Below, piece by piece: positions 45,281-56,793 of a stretch of 64,000 nt of DNA. How positions within the stretch are numbered: position 1 is the first letter of the stretch; every line of letters begins with the position of its first letter. Source of the DNA: Ectocarpus siliculosus. Lineage: Eukaryota > Sar > Phaeophyceae > Ectocarpales > Ectocarpaceae. The translations under genes were made by a program, and so were the position numbers. The notes beneath the pieces were generated by a model, which was given only the letters and a program-made list of their open reading frames with translations, was not told the DNA's origin and ran no database searches. The stretch spans positions 1,613,593 to 1,677,592 of the forward strand of contig FN649736.1 of the NCBI GenBank assembly GCA_000310025.1, read 5' to 3'.

Positions 45281-45391
45281 GGTCGCGGCTTGACCCGGTA
45301 CGCTTGCCCTGTAGGCTGTGTGTAAATGCATTTGTCTTATTTTCTTCTTCCCAAACCCTACCCGCTCTTGCTTCTACCCCTCACACCCCAG

Positions 45392-47785
45392 TCACATTTT
45401 GCACAGAAACCGCTGAAACAAGCGCTCCTTCTTTTCAGAAAAGAAAGTCGAGTCGAACCGAAACCATTTTTCATCGTCCGCAAGGCGCCCCGCCTCCCTC
45501 TTCTGCACCAAATCACGGAACATCAGCCTGCCGTTCCCCCCGTATTTCACTAGGGACGCGCGAATCTGCTCGACGAATTCAAGTCGGCGTGAGTTAAGTT
45601 TCTTGCCGTAGGGGGCGGCCCCCTCTTTGGTGGTCGCCCCCGTACACGCGGCATTCACGACCGACCCCAGAACCTCGCTACCGAGGGTGTGGGCTGCTGT
45701 ATGAGCTCCCGCCGACATGTACGAATTCCTCAGGGTTGCGCTCGACACCTGCAAAAAACTGCTGAAATTTTCTACGTTAGCGGGAGTAACTTGGCCGGTG
45801 TTGAGGGCATGCGTCGCGTAAAAAGAGCGACAAGCGTGTGGGCAGAATTTTTGGATGCCTAGCCAGTTAGCGCCGATAATCTTGAAGCGCGACCCGATGT
45901 CCTTCTGGGTCCAGCTTTCCCCCTTGCTGTTAAGAAACAGCCTCCTTGTATCGTCTCCCATGTCTTTGACCTTGCAGAACCGATGCCCCACACCGGAGAT
46001 GAATTTAACGATCATCGATTGATCTGAACTTAGATTGAAATGCGAAACCGGCTTTGCAGAGGAGCCTCCAGTCGATGATGCAGTTTTGAACCGACGATTC
46101 TGGAAGACGAGTCGGTAGTGCGTCCCGTCCGGCACGAGCACGTACTCGTCCACCGTCGAGTCTCGGAGCACTTGCGAACGCTGGAACGAGTAGCTCATCA
46201 CCAGGAGCGTGCACAGATTGGCGATGTCCGTGTACGCCACGCCCGATTTAACCAGATGCTTGTAAAGCGCTTCCGATTCTCCGCTTGAGAGCCTCAGGAA
46301 CGCCGAGGGGTAAGTCATGCTCCCTCCCAGAGCCTCGCCGATCAGTCGCTTCAGAGGGCTCCACACCTGTGCCGACAACCCCTTGAGCATGCCGTGCATG
46401 AGCTCGATCGACTTGGCGTCGCGGGGGTCGAGCATTTTGCCGCCCGCGATCTTCGCATTTAAACCCGCCGGGTCCATGTTTGCCGCGACGATCCGCTCTA
46501 TCTTGTGTTTTTTGCGCGCATTCCACAGCGCCTGGTCGAAATGGCCCATAATTTCACGGAGCTTGCCGCTGACGGAGTCGTCGAACAGCGTGACCCCTCC
46601 CCGCAGCTTGCCGTTGGACGCCTGTAGGACACGAGCGCTTGCGTCCTCCCCGAACGTCGCATGGATGGCCCCCAGGACGGTACCGTCGATTTTTCCGGTC
46701 GCGTCGGCAGACTTTGCCCTGATAATATCCATCACACCAACCACCGCGCCGGATTCCACCCCGTGCTTCGAGTGCATCCTGTACGACTCGACCAGTGACG
46801 TGATGCCCTTCACGTCGCCCGGTGCCGACACGGTGGCCCGATAAACGGCGTAGGCATCGGCGACATGCAATCCCTCGATGTATCTGTCCTCGCTGGCTTT
46901 CTCGAGCAGAGTGTAGTCGATGTTGCGGTGAGCTACGCCGATGGAGGTGAACACGCCCTTCCACTAGGTTTGAAACCCCCGCACGGGTCCGTCGAAAAAC
47001 TGCGGAGGGCAGCCGAACCTCCGCTCCAAGTGTTGCCTCTCGACGATGGATAGAGGTAGGATCACCGACTCGAGGCTGCACGGACGACCCAAAACAACCG
47101 TGGCAAACCACATCAGGCTGAGCGCCATGGAGCTAGAGGCGAACACGGAAGAACCGTTGACGTCTCCCCGCTCGGAACACATCATTGAAAACTCGCGGCT
47201 CGTGAAAAAGCGGAAGCGCTCGTCTTCAGCATCCATTGTCATCTTCATGTAGGCCAGAATATCGACTGACGTGTCAATCCCGTACGGAAGGCCGCGAAAT
47301 ACCGAGCGCGTGAAGCCATCTCTGTTGAGCCTGGCGACGGCTTCCCGGCGTTGCCCGAGCTTAATCCTGCCCTTCTCTGAGGCGGGGTCCAGATAGGCCC
47401 AGTGGTAGGTTGCCGAGTTTAGCTTGATCCGGTTCGTCAGGAGGGATGGGAGGAGCTGGCTATAGACTATAAAGCCCATCAGCGTCGTGTTATCTCGGAG
47501 AGACTCGGCCCAGTATATTTTTTCGGGGTTGGAAAGGTGGGAAAACGACATCCCGTCTGGACACCTCGAACTGTAGAACTGAACAACCTGCGCCTCTGTC
47601 GGCGCATCGAATATCGTTTCGATTGTCACTGGACATCGGAAGCCCATCCTAGCGTGCGTTTTGGACACGGTGACCTCCGATTCCGATCCATCCAACCTCA
47701 GTTTGGTGAGGTTGGTGATGGCTTTCCTTGCCTTAGAAATGGTGCGGACTTTAATGCGCTTGGGAGCTAAAGCGAGAGGACCCAT
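45392..47785 (-). CDS. Tyrosine recombinase with one in-frame UAG
   Basis: ATG at 47,785 opens a frame of 273 codons, a TAG at 46,966-46,964, then the same frame continues without another stop to 45,392 (797 codons in all). The N-terminal part is helical and could be the core-binding domain. The C-terminal part has Arg-I (SYSFQRSQVLRDS), a Lys candidate (NRRFKTASS), box II HACRSFYATHAL with the HxxR pair, and the nucleophile candidate in ATLRNSYMSAG. These give the R-K-HxxR-Y order of tyrosine recombinases/integrases. It shares no obvious sequence with the recombinase at 25.9-27.9 kb. It has no introns, is antisense to its neighbours, and is inserted inside a boundary block. The UAG may be a nonsense mutation, a base error or a readthrough site. 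Confidence 0.78.
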
Positions 47786-47879
47786 GGTGGAGGCTGGGGA
47801 GTGAGCTCGAATGGGGAGTCTTGTGACGCAATAGTTGTTCGTTCAGTTATTTTGTGCAATGTACCGGTTCAGACACAAA

Positions 47880-47975
47880 GGGGTGCGGGGCGTGACGGTG
47901 CAGCGCCGCTTTCCGTTGACCTGAAGATGCGGCGGAATTGCTGAACCTTTTTGAAACGGCAAAGGGATTGTCACG
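47880..47975. repeat. Boundary repeat block, copy 3, right part
   Basis: GTGCGGGGCGTGACGGTGCA, GCGCCGCTTT, AGATGCGGCGGAATTGCTGA, ACCTTTTTGAAACGGCAAAG, GGATTGTCACGTG. Same as the right ends of copies 1 and 2. Confidence 0.85.
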
Positions 47976-48067
47976 TGTGGTCGTACGCGCACATTTTTCT
48001 GTGGAAAGTAGGTGCCATTATAAATATCACGTTCGAATGTCACACGGACCATCTGTCTTATTTCGAC

Positions 48068-48535
48068 ATGTCTGGTACAATCTACATGGGGTCTATAAAC
48101 GTGACAAACATATCATCAAACACCTCACTCTCTATCACGTCCTCTACGGGAAATGTCCAGCTAGGTTCTTACACTTTCCCATCCACATCACCTGTTGAAA
48201 ACACCGTGCTGGTGACAGATGGGATGGGAAATCTCAGTTTTTCACCGTCAAACACAAGGGCAGACGTGTCGGTCGCGACGTACACAATTACACCTAATGA
48301 TGATGTGGTGGCCATCACTGTGGCTCAAGATACGACTGTAACCCTACCTGACCCGGCTACAAAGACGGTCGGGGATATCCTATACGTGGTCAAGGAGGTC
48401 GCGGGTAACAACGTTGTCACGATAAACCCCAGTTCCACCGAGCTCATATCAGGCCAGCCAAATTACACATTCTCTACTGACTACGGGGCAACCAAGATGT
48501 ACACAAACGGAACAGATTGGTTCCTTCTTTTCTAG
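48068..48535 (+). CDS. Virus fibre-like beta-structured protein, 155 aa
   Basis: The start ATG at 48,068 (MSGTIYMGSINVTNISSNTS) is chosen because the pattern of short polar beta strands begins there; the frame is open further upstream. The protein is rich in Thr/Ser/Val/Asn/Gly, with no Cys and few basic residues. The second half (TYTITPNDDVVAITV, TVTLPDPATKTVGDILYVVK, VTINPSSTELISG, TNGTDWFLLF) follows the pattern of fibre/tail-appendage domains of tailed phages and of large algal viruses. It is intronless. An AATAAAA signal lies at 48,567. Likely role: structural or adhesive; probably of viral descent (inference). Confidence 0.65.
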   Translation: MSGTIYMGSINVTNISSNTSLSITSSTGNVQLGSYTFPSTSPVENTVLVTDGMGNLSFSPSNTRADVSVATYTITPNDDVVAITVAQDTTVTLPDPATKTVGDILYVVKEVAGNNVVTINPSSTELISGQPNYTFSTDYGATKMYTNGTDWFLLF

Positions 48536-48612
48536 AAACATTTGAGCATGCGTGCGTGTACTGACAATAAAATTACATTGGTGAGAGTAGGCTTATACCA
48601 GCTGCAGCAAAA

Positions 48613-50083
48613 ATGCCGGTGAATGTGTCCACCGTGCTGGTGGATACAATCGAGTGCGACCAGGACCTGGCTATTACTCCGGGAGGGTCAACGTCTGTCA
48701 CAATAGGCAACGACTTTTGTAAGCCATGGAAGGACGTGGTGCGCGGGGTAATGAAGAAGCGCGACAAGCAAGCTGACGAGCAAATGGAAGTATATAAAGA
48801 GACGGTCGACAAAACAACCAGAAAATACGACAAACTGACGTACCTGGGGCTGGTGAGGACTCTCGTGGGGGGATTGACTGGAGATGGCGAGGGGCAGCTC
48901 GAGATTACTCCTGGCAAGGTGTTCTTTAAGAGGGACACGATCGCTTCTCTCGAGAAATTCTACGATCTGAATGTCAAGTACAACCCGACAGACGTCGGGG
49001 TGGAACTACGCGAAACGTGCGTGAAGATCGATGGCGTTGTGTACACAGTGGCATCATTCGAAGACGGCCGGTACAGTCTCGAGGACAGCGACATCGAGAT
49101 CGGACAGTGGAAGCTCTTGAAGAAGAGATGCGCCAAGGATGGGGGGGCACCTGGTGCGTGTGTGACATTGGAGGAGGACCAGAAGAGATACATCCTGTCG
49201 CTTATCGCCGCTCACGAAGAAATGTGGGAAACGTACATACCGTGCCTAGACCACGGCCAAACCCCCCAGAAATATGTGGACGAGGTCGGAACCGACGGCA
49301 TGTTGGAAGACTGGTCCAAAAGGGATCTGAGCAGCATGGAGCGGGAAGAGCTGGAGAATGTCGCCAACATGCGGCGGTTGTCGAAGTTGGCCTTCCTGGA
49401 TGCATCGGTGGCGGACATCTTCCACACGCTACCGGTTGGAGCCACAGAAGCAGGGGACGCCGGGCACGAGGAAGCAACCTTCTTATGGGACTTCGCTAGC
49501 ACGAAAGGGTCTCTGTGTGACCTTAACGGTCTGAGTCGGCTTCGTGTGCCAGATTCTTGTGTGAGCAAGAGTGTCGAAAATAGGGTAACGGAGACATCCA
49601 AAGCACAGAAGCACACTAGTTCTGGGGTAGAGGAGGGGTCGGGTGCTAGCAGGGGTGTTAAAAGAGACGCATCGGAGGCATTCGAATCGGCTGCCTCCGT
49701 GCCGTCTGGTCGTCCTAAGCAGTATAAGACAGGGAAGAAGCAGAGGGAAAGTGATGCTGCCAAGAAGGAGGTGATGATACTTGAGATGAATAAGCTGTTT
49801 CTGGAATGGGTGCAAGGGTTTAGGGAGAAAAATGTTAGTGCAGAGAGTGCAGAGATCCAAAGCTTCGAGGGCAAGCTTGTAAGTAAAGTCGTCCGCTCTA
49901 AATCAGTAACCGTTCTTTTTATAACAGATGTCGCAGAAGCAATGGGGGAGGATCGAGGCGTACAAGGATACAATGTACAAGTTTTTCCTTCCAAACGTTT
50001 TTTTTCATAGAGAATCCTCGTCGAATTGTCGTAATGTGGCCAAGCGGGCGGGTGTGGTATGGGAGAACCCACCGCAAAAGTAG
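48613..50083 (+). CDS. Unknown 473-aa protein, two exons
   Basis: Exon 1 is 48,613-49,878. A 49-bp intron (GTAAGT...TTATAACAG) follows, and exon 2, 49,928-50,083, continues in phase to a stop (VAKRAGVVWENPPQK). Without splicing the frame would end at 50,010. The first 35 residues (MPVNVSTVLVDTIECDQDLA, ITPGGSTSVTIGN) resemble the strand-rich start of fibre-like proteins and of the neighbour at 48,068. The rest is charged and helical (VVRGVMKKRDKQADEQMEVY; AAHEEMWETYIPCL) with a Ser/Lys-rich low-complexity region. Family not recognised. The gene follows the fibre-like gene by 77 bp on the same strand. Confidence 0.65.
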
Positions 50084-51931
50084 TTAGGAATTCACGGTGT
50101 GCGCAAAAATGAATGGCTTGAGGGGAGCGGTGTTTTGTATGCACGGGTTGGTCGCGACGGAGGGGGGCTTTTTTGAAAAAATAACAGTTTACTATTTTTA
50201 AGTCAGAATCACCACGGGGACAGGGAAGACGAGAGTTTTTCTCCCTACACACGGCGGCGCCAACTAAGCCATAATAACCTGGAGAAAATCTTATCAGGTC
50301 AGAATGGTTTGTGCTAAAGGCACTTTACTCCGGTCTACTGTTATGTCGTTCGCGGCGCCAGTGCCGCAAGCACCGAAGATTTCGACCAGTCCATCTTGCC
50401 CGAAGAAACTAGCATCGTATCAGACGGGGTGTCATGTGCAACAAGCTAGACCACTACAAAGAGTGGGAGCGTCCTGATCTTGGAGGGGGAAAATCCTGAG
50501 TTGGTTGTGTCCACAAATAGTAAGACATGTTTCAAATATGAATAACTGGAAGAACCTGGAAGATAGACGCGTAAACGTTGAGGTGCCGCCCGAGATACAT
50601 TTCCAGGAATGATTGCAGAATTTGCTCCGACGAAACCACTCAAAATTTCGAAATCCTTCCAGAAAAAAAAGCACCATTCCGTGGGGTGCCGCGGCCTGCG
50701 CCGCGGCTCGCGGCGTCCAACTGGTTTGTTTTTACTTCTTTCAGCCGCGGTGCGCCGTGGCACGCTGCAGTGGGGGTTGTGGACGGAATACGGCTTCCAC
50801 ACGCCGCGGCGTGTATGACGGATGGCATAAACAAGCAGCGGCACGCCCCGGCTCGCCGCGGCGTGCGGCGGCTTGCCGCGATGTGTTTACGCACTTTGGG
50901 ATGCACGCCGCGGCACGCAGCGACCCGTCGCGGCGAGCCATGACGGTCCGCTGCGCGCCGCGGCGCTGGCCGTGATATGTCCCAATAACGTACATGCCTC
51001 TCGCCCCTCTGCACTCCCCAAAAATGCCAAAACCTACCGAACACCCCCCACACCTCGTCTGCAACAATGAATGGGAGAAGGTAGGGAGTATTTATCGGGC
51101 AGTGCTGAGCGACAGATACCTGCACACCTCGTCTGCAACAATGAATGGGAGAAGGTAGGGAGTATTTATCGGGCAGTGCTGAGCGACAGATACCTGAGGC
51201 ACACTGGTGGTGATGCGAACTCTTTTGCATCTAGCATCCGACCGATAACCAGATCACGAAGGTAAGGTGGAGACGGGAAGACGGGACTTGTTGCGCACTC
51301 TTGTGAAACAATCGCGCCAAAAGGATCAACAAAACCAGAACCCAAAGCGAAAGCACGGTGATCGGCGTGCAAAATAGACGCAGCAGAGGGGACCGACGAT
51401 GCAAACAAACAAACCAAACAGACTCGGAAACTTGGAATCAGGTACATCGGCAAACGGCGTAAAGCAAAACTAAGAGCCAAACGAAACTCGGCAGCTCAAA
51501 AGCGCGTACAAAACCCGTAGCCATCAACGTCGCAAAATCGAAGTTGAGAGACTCCATGAAAAAGGCGCAAAGATACGTGTCGCAGCATAGCTGGGCAGGT
51601 TCGCAGGGCGAAACACAAAAAAAAACGTTCGCATCTGGAATGAGCCAATCAGCGAAAGAGAGACAACATAAAACACACACATCACAAATATACACACAAA
51701 ACACTTACGGTACAGAAAATAAAAAAGAAAGGCCAGGGAGAAACGCCGTGTCAAAGCCAAAAGTGGAGCGATACGAGGAAGCACAACTCGGGAATGAAGG
51801 ACGAAAAACTGCGCAAAGAAACTGTGGGCGGCTACGTATCCAAAGGAGGCTCTTTCCTATGTGGAGCCTGAGGTCTCTCAGGGCTCCATACCACCCCCTC
51901 CCCGGCCTCCATATTAGTTACCCGGTTATAT
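50084..51931. other. No supported gene; palindrome-rich and duplicated segments
   Basis: At 50,680-50,980 the palindromic core GCCGCGGC or near variants occurs about nine times at irregular spacing. At 51,049-51,198 a 74-bp unit (CACCTCGTCTGCAACAATGA to GCGACAGATACCTG) is present twice without visible mismatch. Apparent frames across the first segment are Arg/Ala-rich by composition. Confidence 0.7.
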
Positions 51932-52525
51932 CTAGAACGATATTTCCAAGGCACCTAGAGAAGCTAGCCCTAGAGAGAACGTGAGCACGACGATCGGGAA
52001 AAACCTTCCGGCGCCGGAAGTCCCAGCCTCGCCGACAGCGCTAGCATCGTCCCCGTCGACAGAGCTAGGAGTTCCGTCGTCGCCGGCGGAATAGTTGCAT
52101 GTCAAGGTGGTACATTCGGCAAATCCTTCATCGCTATTGAACATATCATTCCACCAATTTCCCATGCAAATATAATATTGCACGTAATAATTGTTCTCAA
52201 GGCAATTGGCGGCGGACCATATGTCTCCGCAGCAAGCGCTTCTGCGCCATTGATCACAACCGTCGGTTACTGCCCACCTATCGCTGGTGGTCTTGTCAGC
52301 GTATTCTGCTTCCATGCAATCATAGTGCTCTTCTAGGCCGCCTAAGCTTGTGCTACTCAGGCCAGCCAAGCAGCTGTTACACTCCGCGTCGTCCACGCAG
52401 TCCGTGCTTTCGGCCACACAGGCGTCAGGATAATTAAAGCTAATCGAGGATGATTGTGCGCCGGCGTACTGAAGCAATGTCGTGGCGATGACGAGGAGGA
52501 GGGACACAAGTGGCCCGACGGCCAT
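51932..52525 (-). CDS. Secreted Cys-rich protein with GPI-anchor-like C-terminus
   Basis: Starting at the ATG at 52,525, the protein opens with a signal peptide (MAVGPLVSLLLVIATTLLQY, cleavage probably after AGA-Q). An extracellular domain of about 135 aa follows with about 14 Cys (CVAESTDCVDDAECNSCLAG; CDQWRRSACCGDIWSAANC; CTTLTCNYS), then a Ser/Asp/Gly linker and a C-terminal hydrophobic segment (FFPIVVLTFSLGLASLGALE) ending shortly after, as in GPI-anchored proteins. The frame extends 34 codons upstream and contains one more Met at 52,555. It is intronless. Likely a cell-surface or wall protein; the family is not recognised. Confidence 0.72.
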   Translation of the reverse strand: MAVGPLVSLLLVIATTLLQYAGAQSSSISFNYPDACVAESTDCVDDAECNSCLAGLSSTSLGGLEEHYDCMEAEYADKTTSDRWAVTDGCDQWRRSACCGDIWSAANCLENNYYVQYYICMGNWWNDMFNSDEGFAECTTLTCNYSAGDDGTPSSVDGDDASAVGEAGTSGAGRFFPIVVLTFSLGLASLGALEISF

Positions 52526-55500
52526 GGGGCGATTCTTCGGCGCCTTGCAGGGCATTCCGACTGGTTGTGGTTCGTCCCTGCTCACGCCGTTGACAACCTC
52601 CTGCAAGTGAGCAACAGAAGCCGGCACGACAGAGGCAAATAATGCAGCATATACCGTGCAGTAGTTGGAAAGGTTTTATGCACTCTACCGGCATAGAGCA
52701 CCTCCATCGCAACCTCTTTCCTCAACTGAGCACCCAAGGTATTCGTTCAACAAACCAGTCTAACCTCAACAACAGAAGGGTTCACGAACAATTCGGTATA
52801 GGAGCGGACACCGCATCACGCAATTCTTCCCTTCGTCGATTGAGCGCACGAGCTGCTGAGTCATTGGTGTTTGTTCCTTTGCCGAATCGATTGCTTAACC
52901 CTTCTGTTTTCACTCATTTCACTTGAGATTAGACTGATTTGTTGAACGCCTGAAACAACAAAAATTGTGCACACTCCGCGATTTCAAGTGGTTGAATGAA
53001 CGTGCTTCTAAGCCACACTACTCCAACAGAGAGCAAGGAACGGAGAGCATATCCTGGCCGGTTTGGCGTCGATCGTGACCTAGGGAGCGAGAAAAATTGC
53101 TCTGTCCTCCCGTTTCTCCCAAAACGCGGCATCGCTCCATAGATAGTACTTTCAAGTGTTTTGAATGAATGGTGTACGTTTTAAGTTTTCAGGAAACTTT
53201 CAGATCGATTTATACATGGGGCATCTCTCCATTCGGCGAAACATCTAGGCAGGCCCTTTGCACATAAATTTTGGACCTGAACATTCATTGGCAACAATAG
53301 TCAAGGGGAATATGTAGTGCACGTCCACATCGCGAATAGTAGGAAGAGAACGCTTGTGCTGCAGTCGGCACACAAGTTGGATTGTATCCACGCAGGCCAC
53401 ATCATTGCCCAGGCCCTCCAGAGGTGCAGCACGCAGGAACTGCTGGGATTCGAAGGGGTGCATGTTGTGTGCACGGTCTTCGTGTGTTGTGGAACGTTCC
53501 TGGTTCCTGGAGTTATGGGGGGACACCAACTGTTGTACCCCATGGTAGGGGGGGTACGGCTCTGCGGAGCCCCATCGGCACGGTTAATGAATCGTTTTTA
53601 AGCCCCCGGTCGACGTGTTTGCCTCAGTGGCACTGGCGCGAGTGGGCCTGGAACAAGAACTTCTTATCGCATGAGATCTAGTGCGGGTCTTGGGCAACCT
53701 TGAGACATACGCGCGCCCTCATGATATACCTGCATTTCTGCAATCTACGCTCTTTGTCAAGACGAACGGCTGAAAACGGCCACCCCTCAGTTCGTGTCGG
53801 CTGAGGGTGGTCCCACACCGACGCGGGGACATATTTGGCCATTGGAGCAATAACCGTTCATGATGAGATCTCCTGTATCGCGAATTTTGCATAAATTTGT
53901 CATCAGAACTTTGTGCGGGTTGGGGCAAGAACGGCAGCAAGCACAAGGCGGTCAGAAATAGCGCATCGCACATGACGGCCGAAGAAATGGAACCGGAGCG
54001 CGATATACGCGCATGAAACCGTAGACACGAAAGAAGGTTTCTTGTGGCCCCTAAAAACCAAACAACACCTGCTCTCTTGATGCGTTTAAATATATATATA
54101 TATCTAGAAGCGACGGGGCTCCAAAAATACCCCCGTTGGCCGTACAGCGGTAAATTAAATCAAACGACACCCTTTGGTGGCAGCAGGGTGGGTAAAGCGC
54201 GAAATTGTTCAGTTATGGAAGTGGCGAAATTTCCTTGTTTTTTCAGCTCTTCTGCCAAATCTATTTCGTGGAGCGGGCTTCTCGCCTTTTGCACCACTTT
54301 TCTCAGGGCTGCCTCCTCACTTCGGAGGAGATCCGCGATTGATCGGGCTCAACAACACGGCCAGCTACGTCGGGCTCTTATTTCGTGTTGTTGAACCCAA
54401 TCAAAACCACCCCCCGAGCCGCGGAATTTGTTCGAACCGAAAACTCTGCAGAATCATTTTATGGCCCAAGGTCATCAGAGGGCAGCCTGAGCTACGGGTG
54501 ACAGCAGTGGGTAGGCTGAACTCTGAACATGGCATGGATGATAAGGTCGGGTGCCGGCCAATCTGTAGAATATCTGGAACCGGCTGTCGCAACCGGCTTT
54601 GAGAGGTGGGGCGTGCCACAGATCGTACCGCTAATGAAGAAAAGCTTTTGACGAGACGAGTCTTCAGTCTTTAGTCCGCATAGTGTTCCTCCTCTGGCGA
54701 TTTTCTATTCTGTCCAGCAATTCCAAAGCGTTGAGTACTCTATCTACACGTGCAACTGCTACCGCTGCTTGGAATCAGTAGTAGCAACGTGTAGCAAGGG
54801 AGGGGTTGTGATCCTCACCGATGCAAGGGACGAAAAACCAGGCCCAAACAGAAGTTCTCAGGCCAGGACAGCTCGAACCAACCCATGTATCGTCATCATA
54901 ATTCAGCATTATGTTATTGTGCGTGGCGTACACACTCACCTACCCCGAGAAGTTGTAACTGATGCGAGGGTCGATGGCAGATCCCCAGAAGTGTAGAAGT
55001 GGCTTAGACTAAGTGGCCGGTGGGCAGGGCAATTCGTCCCTTGGACAGCGCCCTGATTGGCTTGTACAAGTGGCCGTTGATGGTCACAGGCACGTCATGC
55101 ATCTACCATTTCTCCTGTGATGCGTACCACTCACCGGCACGTCACGTAGTGAGTCTTCAGACCCATGTTTATGGTCGCCAAATCTTTGAAAAAAATCTTC
55201 AAATGTTGTCAAACATTTGCGCGCGAATATCTGCCAGAGGAACATTTGAGTACCGTTTTTATGGGCAAAAAAATCTTTATCGTGTGGTTTCTCGAAATGC
55301 ATCGCACGTGCGGCGGGAATCGTGGTCTACTGCTACCAAACGATTTGTGACAGACAAACCACAAATGCGTCATGGAAACTGAATGTAACGAGCTCGCCAA
55401 GGGCTCCCCACAACCCTTGATGCACTGAGCTGATGCTGTGCCCGCCAATATGTGGCAATAGCGCTCCGGGCGTGCGAGAAAAAATGTTCTCGGTGTCAAA

Positions 55501-55528
55501 AAGAGACCAAAACGTGCGTCAGCACTTC
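52526..55528. other. No supported gene
   Basis: Several frames of 90-140 codons occur on both strands but none shows a recognisable motif together with splice sites. A short TA run occurs at 54,090-54,102. Confidence 0.45.
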
Positions 55529-56000
55529 CCAACGGCAAAAAGTCGGCCGCTTGAGAGGACACGTGAGTACAAAACTATCCAGCTCTCGTCCTCTAGACCA
55601 TCGATTCATGTTTTGTCTTCTTGGGTGTCTTCTCCATCAACGACTCTCATCCGGTTGTGCGTGGGTTGGCAGTGGCCGCGCTCAGCCGGCAGGGAGGCAC
55701 ATCGTTATGCGCGCAAAGTTGTGGACACAACGTTTTTTTCGGTCTATTTTTTCACTTGAATATAGAGCTCTTGTTCCTCCGTCCCAAAAAAGACTTTTTC
55801 AACACATCGAGTTCACAGCGACGCGCCTCCCTGCCTGTTGAGTAAGTCCACTGCTGAACCACGCACATCCGGATGAGAGCCGTTGATGGAGAAGACACCC
55901 AAGAAGACAAAACATGAATCGATGGTCTAGAGGACGAGAGCTGGATAGTTTTGTACTCACCTCTCCTCTCAAGCAGCCGACTTTTTGCCTTTAAGAGACA
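55529..56000. repeat. Inverted repeat, arms about 185 bp, spacer about 100 bp
   Basis: The left arm (55,529-55,712) includes GGCAAAAAGTCGGCCGCTTG, GTGAGTACAAAACTATCCAG and CTCTCATCCGG. The right arm (about 55,817-56,000) carries their reverse complements, with some mismatches and small indels. No target duplication was found next to the arms, so this is an inverted duplication or an old foldback element. Confidence 0.85.
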
Positions 56001-56793
56001 CAAACCACGCTTTCTCCGTGCCCTCCAAATCACCCCTGTCTGTTTGTTTTTTTGTGCACGCTTGACGCGCTCCCGCCATGTATCAGCCGGCAAAACATTG
56101 ACACGGTGACTCTAGGGTTGTCCGGATCCCTCTATGAGCTTGCTACGTTGAGTGTGCGCTACGCAGTGGTTGGTGTTTAGGACGGAAGGGGCGGTCGTCT
56201 ACTAATCCCGCCGCTCTTGGGAAACATTTTCGCGACCTGCCCCATTTCAAAATGTTTGAGAATATTTTGTCAAACGAGCGACTTTTGCCCCATTTCAAAA
56301 TGTTTGAGAATATAAGTGTAGTTGGAAGCTTTCCAAAGTTGTGGAGCATCAGTCCACAACCCCCCAAATCGTCGAAAACAAGGCGAGAACATGAAGTAAA
56401 TATTGCGCGCTTCGCGCGCCAAAACGCCTCTTTCATTTTTTGGCAATTGCCGGGGCCGCGTAAGACCACGGTTGAGCGGCCCACAACCCCAGGCAAGGGC
56501 GCCACAGGCCGTACCACAAGGGCTAGGCAACAGCAGAGCTAACTTGGATACTGTCTGGGTCATGGTGGACAGCAGAAAACGTGGTGTGACTCCTGTATCA
56601 GCGCTTTTTCTCGATCGAGAGGAGATGCTCCAGACGCGCGCAGGCTGAGCACAGGGGTGGTCATATCGACGCTCGTTGATGGTTTTGTTCCCAAGACGCA
56701 GCAGGCTCTTTTCGAGCCGCGGCACCTATATGGGGAAGAGCACACACTTCCGTGCTTCCTCGCGGACATCTGTAGGCGGCGACACTCTCGAGG
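56001..56793. other. No supported gene
   Basis: Contains a direct repeat of CCCCATTTCAAAATGTTTGA-like units at about 56,240-56,315 (two copies). Confidence 0.5.

Noticed and set aside
27860-50083. A complete integrated large DNA virus
   Set aside because: No capsid, packaging ATPase, DNA polymerase or other core virus genes are visible, and several genes have spliceosomal introns. Viral descent is kept only as a hypothesis for the fibre-like gene and the recombinase.
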